In this document: positions 63,208 to 64,000 of the stretch, in pieces
Layout: each line of letters begins with the position of its first letter
Numbering within the stretch: the stretch's first letter is position 1
Source of the DNA: Mesorhizobium qingshengii
GTDB lineage: Bacteria > Pseudomonadota > Alphaproteobacteria > Rhizobiales > Rhizobiaceae
Length of the DNA: 64,000 nucleotides
Direction: 5' to 3'
Assembly: GCF_027563465.1 (NCBI RefSeq)
Contig: NZ_JAPFQA010000003.1
Coordinates: forward strand, 186,001 to 250,000
The notes under the pieces: model-generated
Told to the model about the DNA's origin: nothing
Seen by the model: the letters and a program-made list of their open reading frames with translations, nothing else
Databases searched by the model: none
Translations under genes and position numbers: made by a program

Positions 63208-64000
63208 ATGCGGCACATCAAGATTGCATTCTGGGGCCTGCTGGTACTGCTGAGCATTCTATGGCTGGCCGCCGAACCTTCGGTATTCCAACCGGAGAGT
63301 TTCATGGCTCTTCGCGGTGCAATGGTCCAGTACAGCGGTGTCATCGCCATGGGCGTGATGAGCGTCGCGATGGTCCTGGCGCTGCGTCCGCGCTGGCCGG
63401 AACGGTGGTTCGGCGGGTTGGACAAGATGTACCGCTTGCACAAGTGGCTCGGCATCGCGGCATTGGTTGTCTCCGTGGTTCACTGGCTCTGGAGCCAGGG
63501 GCCGAAATGGGCGATCGGGTGGGGCTGGCTGGAGCGTCCGGCACGCGGCGAGAGACCAGCGGTCGAAAACCCGGTCGAGGCGTTCTTCATGAGCTTGCGC
63601 GGTTCCGCGGAAGGGCTGGGCGAATGGGTATTCTATGCCGCCGTGCTGCTGATCGCCTTGGCGCTGCTCAAGTATTTTCCCTACCGGCTCTTCTACAAGA
63701 CACACCGCCTTCTCGCGGTCGCCTATCTTGTGCTGGTTTTCCACGCGGTCGTGCTGACCGAGTTCCGCTACTGGACCTCGCCGATTGGCGTGGCGATGGC
63801 GCTGCTCCTGGCGGCGGGCACCTATGCGGCGGCGATCGTGCTGCTCCGTCGCGTCGGTGCTGGCCGGAAGGTTCAGGGCAGGATCGCCTCGCTTCACTAC
63901 TATCCTGGCGTACGAGCTCTCGAGACCGAGATCGAGGTGCCGCACGGATGGCCGGGCCACAAGCCCGGTCAGTTCGCCTTCGCGACATCGGACAGCTCCG
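63208..64000 (+). CDS. Ferric-reductase-like transmembrane oxidoreductase, N-terminal part
   Basis: The gene runs off the end of the window; about 264 residues are visible. Six hydrophobic segments follow IKIAFWGLLVLLSILWLA. Histidines positioned as heme ligands occur in MYRLHKWLGIAALVVSVVHWLW and YKTHRLLAVAYLVLVFHAVVL, the ferric reductase/NADPH-oxidase membrane domain. From about residue 220 a ferredoxin-reductase-type FAD domain starts (ASLHYYPGVRALETEIEVPHGWPGHKPGQFAFA). It would move electrons across the membrane to a metal or other acceptor. A GTG at 63172 is an alternative start. The FAD/NAD part continues outside. Confidence 0.87.
   Translation, partial: MRHIKIAFWGLLVLLSILWLAAEPSVFQPESFMALRGAMVQYSGVIAMGVMSVAMVLALRPRWPERWFGGLDKMYRLHKWLGIAALVVSVVHWLWSQGPKWAIGWGWLERPARGERPAVENPVEAFFMSLRGSAEGLGEWVFYAAVLLIALALLKYFPYRLFYKTHRLLAVAYLVLVFHAVVLTEFRYWTSPIGVAMALLLAAGTYAAAIVLLRRVGAGRKVQGRIASLHYYPGVRALETEIEVPHGWPGHKPGQFAFATSDSS

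Overview
The window is high-GC DNA from a member of the Rhizobiales, most likely a Mesorhizobium. The main reason is a vitamin B6 catabolic locus whose proteins match, as far as I can recall the sequences, the enzymes characterised in Mesorhizobium loti/japonicum MAFF303099 (mll6785, mlr6792, mlr6793, mlr6805-6807). All identifications come from reading motifs and from memory of families; no search was run. I see no rRNA, tRNA, CRISPR array, insertion sequence or phage gene.

Layout. (1) 1-8873, mixed chromosomal genes: the end of a transglutaminase-like protein, three translationally coupled glycosyltransferases, a topoisomerase IB, a YCII-protein/ECF42 sigma factor pair, an ALDH7-type piperideine-6-carboxylate dehydrogenase and an unknown winged-helix-like protein. 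(2) 9342-19423, a self-contained module: SDR dehydrogenase, aldehyde dehydrogenase, N-formylglutamate amidohydrolase-like hydrolase, XRE-cupin (PuuR-like) regulator, a complete branched-chain-type ABC importer and a glutamine-synthetase-like ligase. It looks like a gamma-glutamylation route for an amine, probably an amino alcohol because a dehydrogenase replaces the usual PuuB oxidase. ATGGAAAA motifs mark both promoters. (3) 19494-22347: a small secreted protein, an EEP-family nuclease and a cardiolipin synthase.

(4) 22456-42137, the vitamin B6 locus. Pyridoxine 4-oxidase and a GntR regulator point left. 4-Pyridoxate dehydrogenase, a gentisate-dioxygenase-like cupin, an LVIVD-repeat protein, a RidA protein, a GST, FHMPC dehydrogenase, two ABC importers (NitT/TauT type and BMP type), 4-pyridoxolactonase, pyridoxamine-pyruvate transaminase and pyridoxal 4-dehydrogenase point right. 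The upper pathway is complete, but the known lower steps (class II aldolase-type decarboxylase, FAD ring-opening monooxygenase, amide hydrolase) are absent. The cupin/LVIVD/RidA/GST block occupies that part of the locus and is a candidate for an undescribed ring-cleavage route. TTGGTTGA half-sites cluster in both regulatory gaps.

(5) 42266-64000, a region with a low-oxygen and electron-transfer character. It holds a TauE/SafE exporter; ubiT-ubiU-ubiV with a DUF6455 gene, divergent from ubiD-ubiX across a perfect Nnr/FixK-like palindrome (oxygen-independent ubiquinone synthesis); a HlyD/RbbA/ABC-2 exporter; a universal stress protein; an AI-2E transporter; and a two-component system. The two-component system lies next to PepSY, cytochrome b561, DUF2271, PepSY-flavodoxin-reductase, ApbE and ferric-reductase-like genes. 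Three FixK/FNR-like boxes and two copies of a probable response-regulator direct repeat suggest control by oxygen and by the local two-component system.
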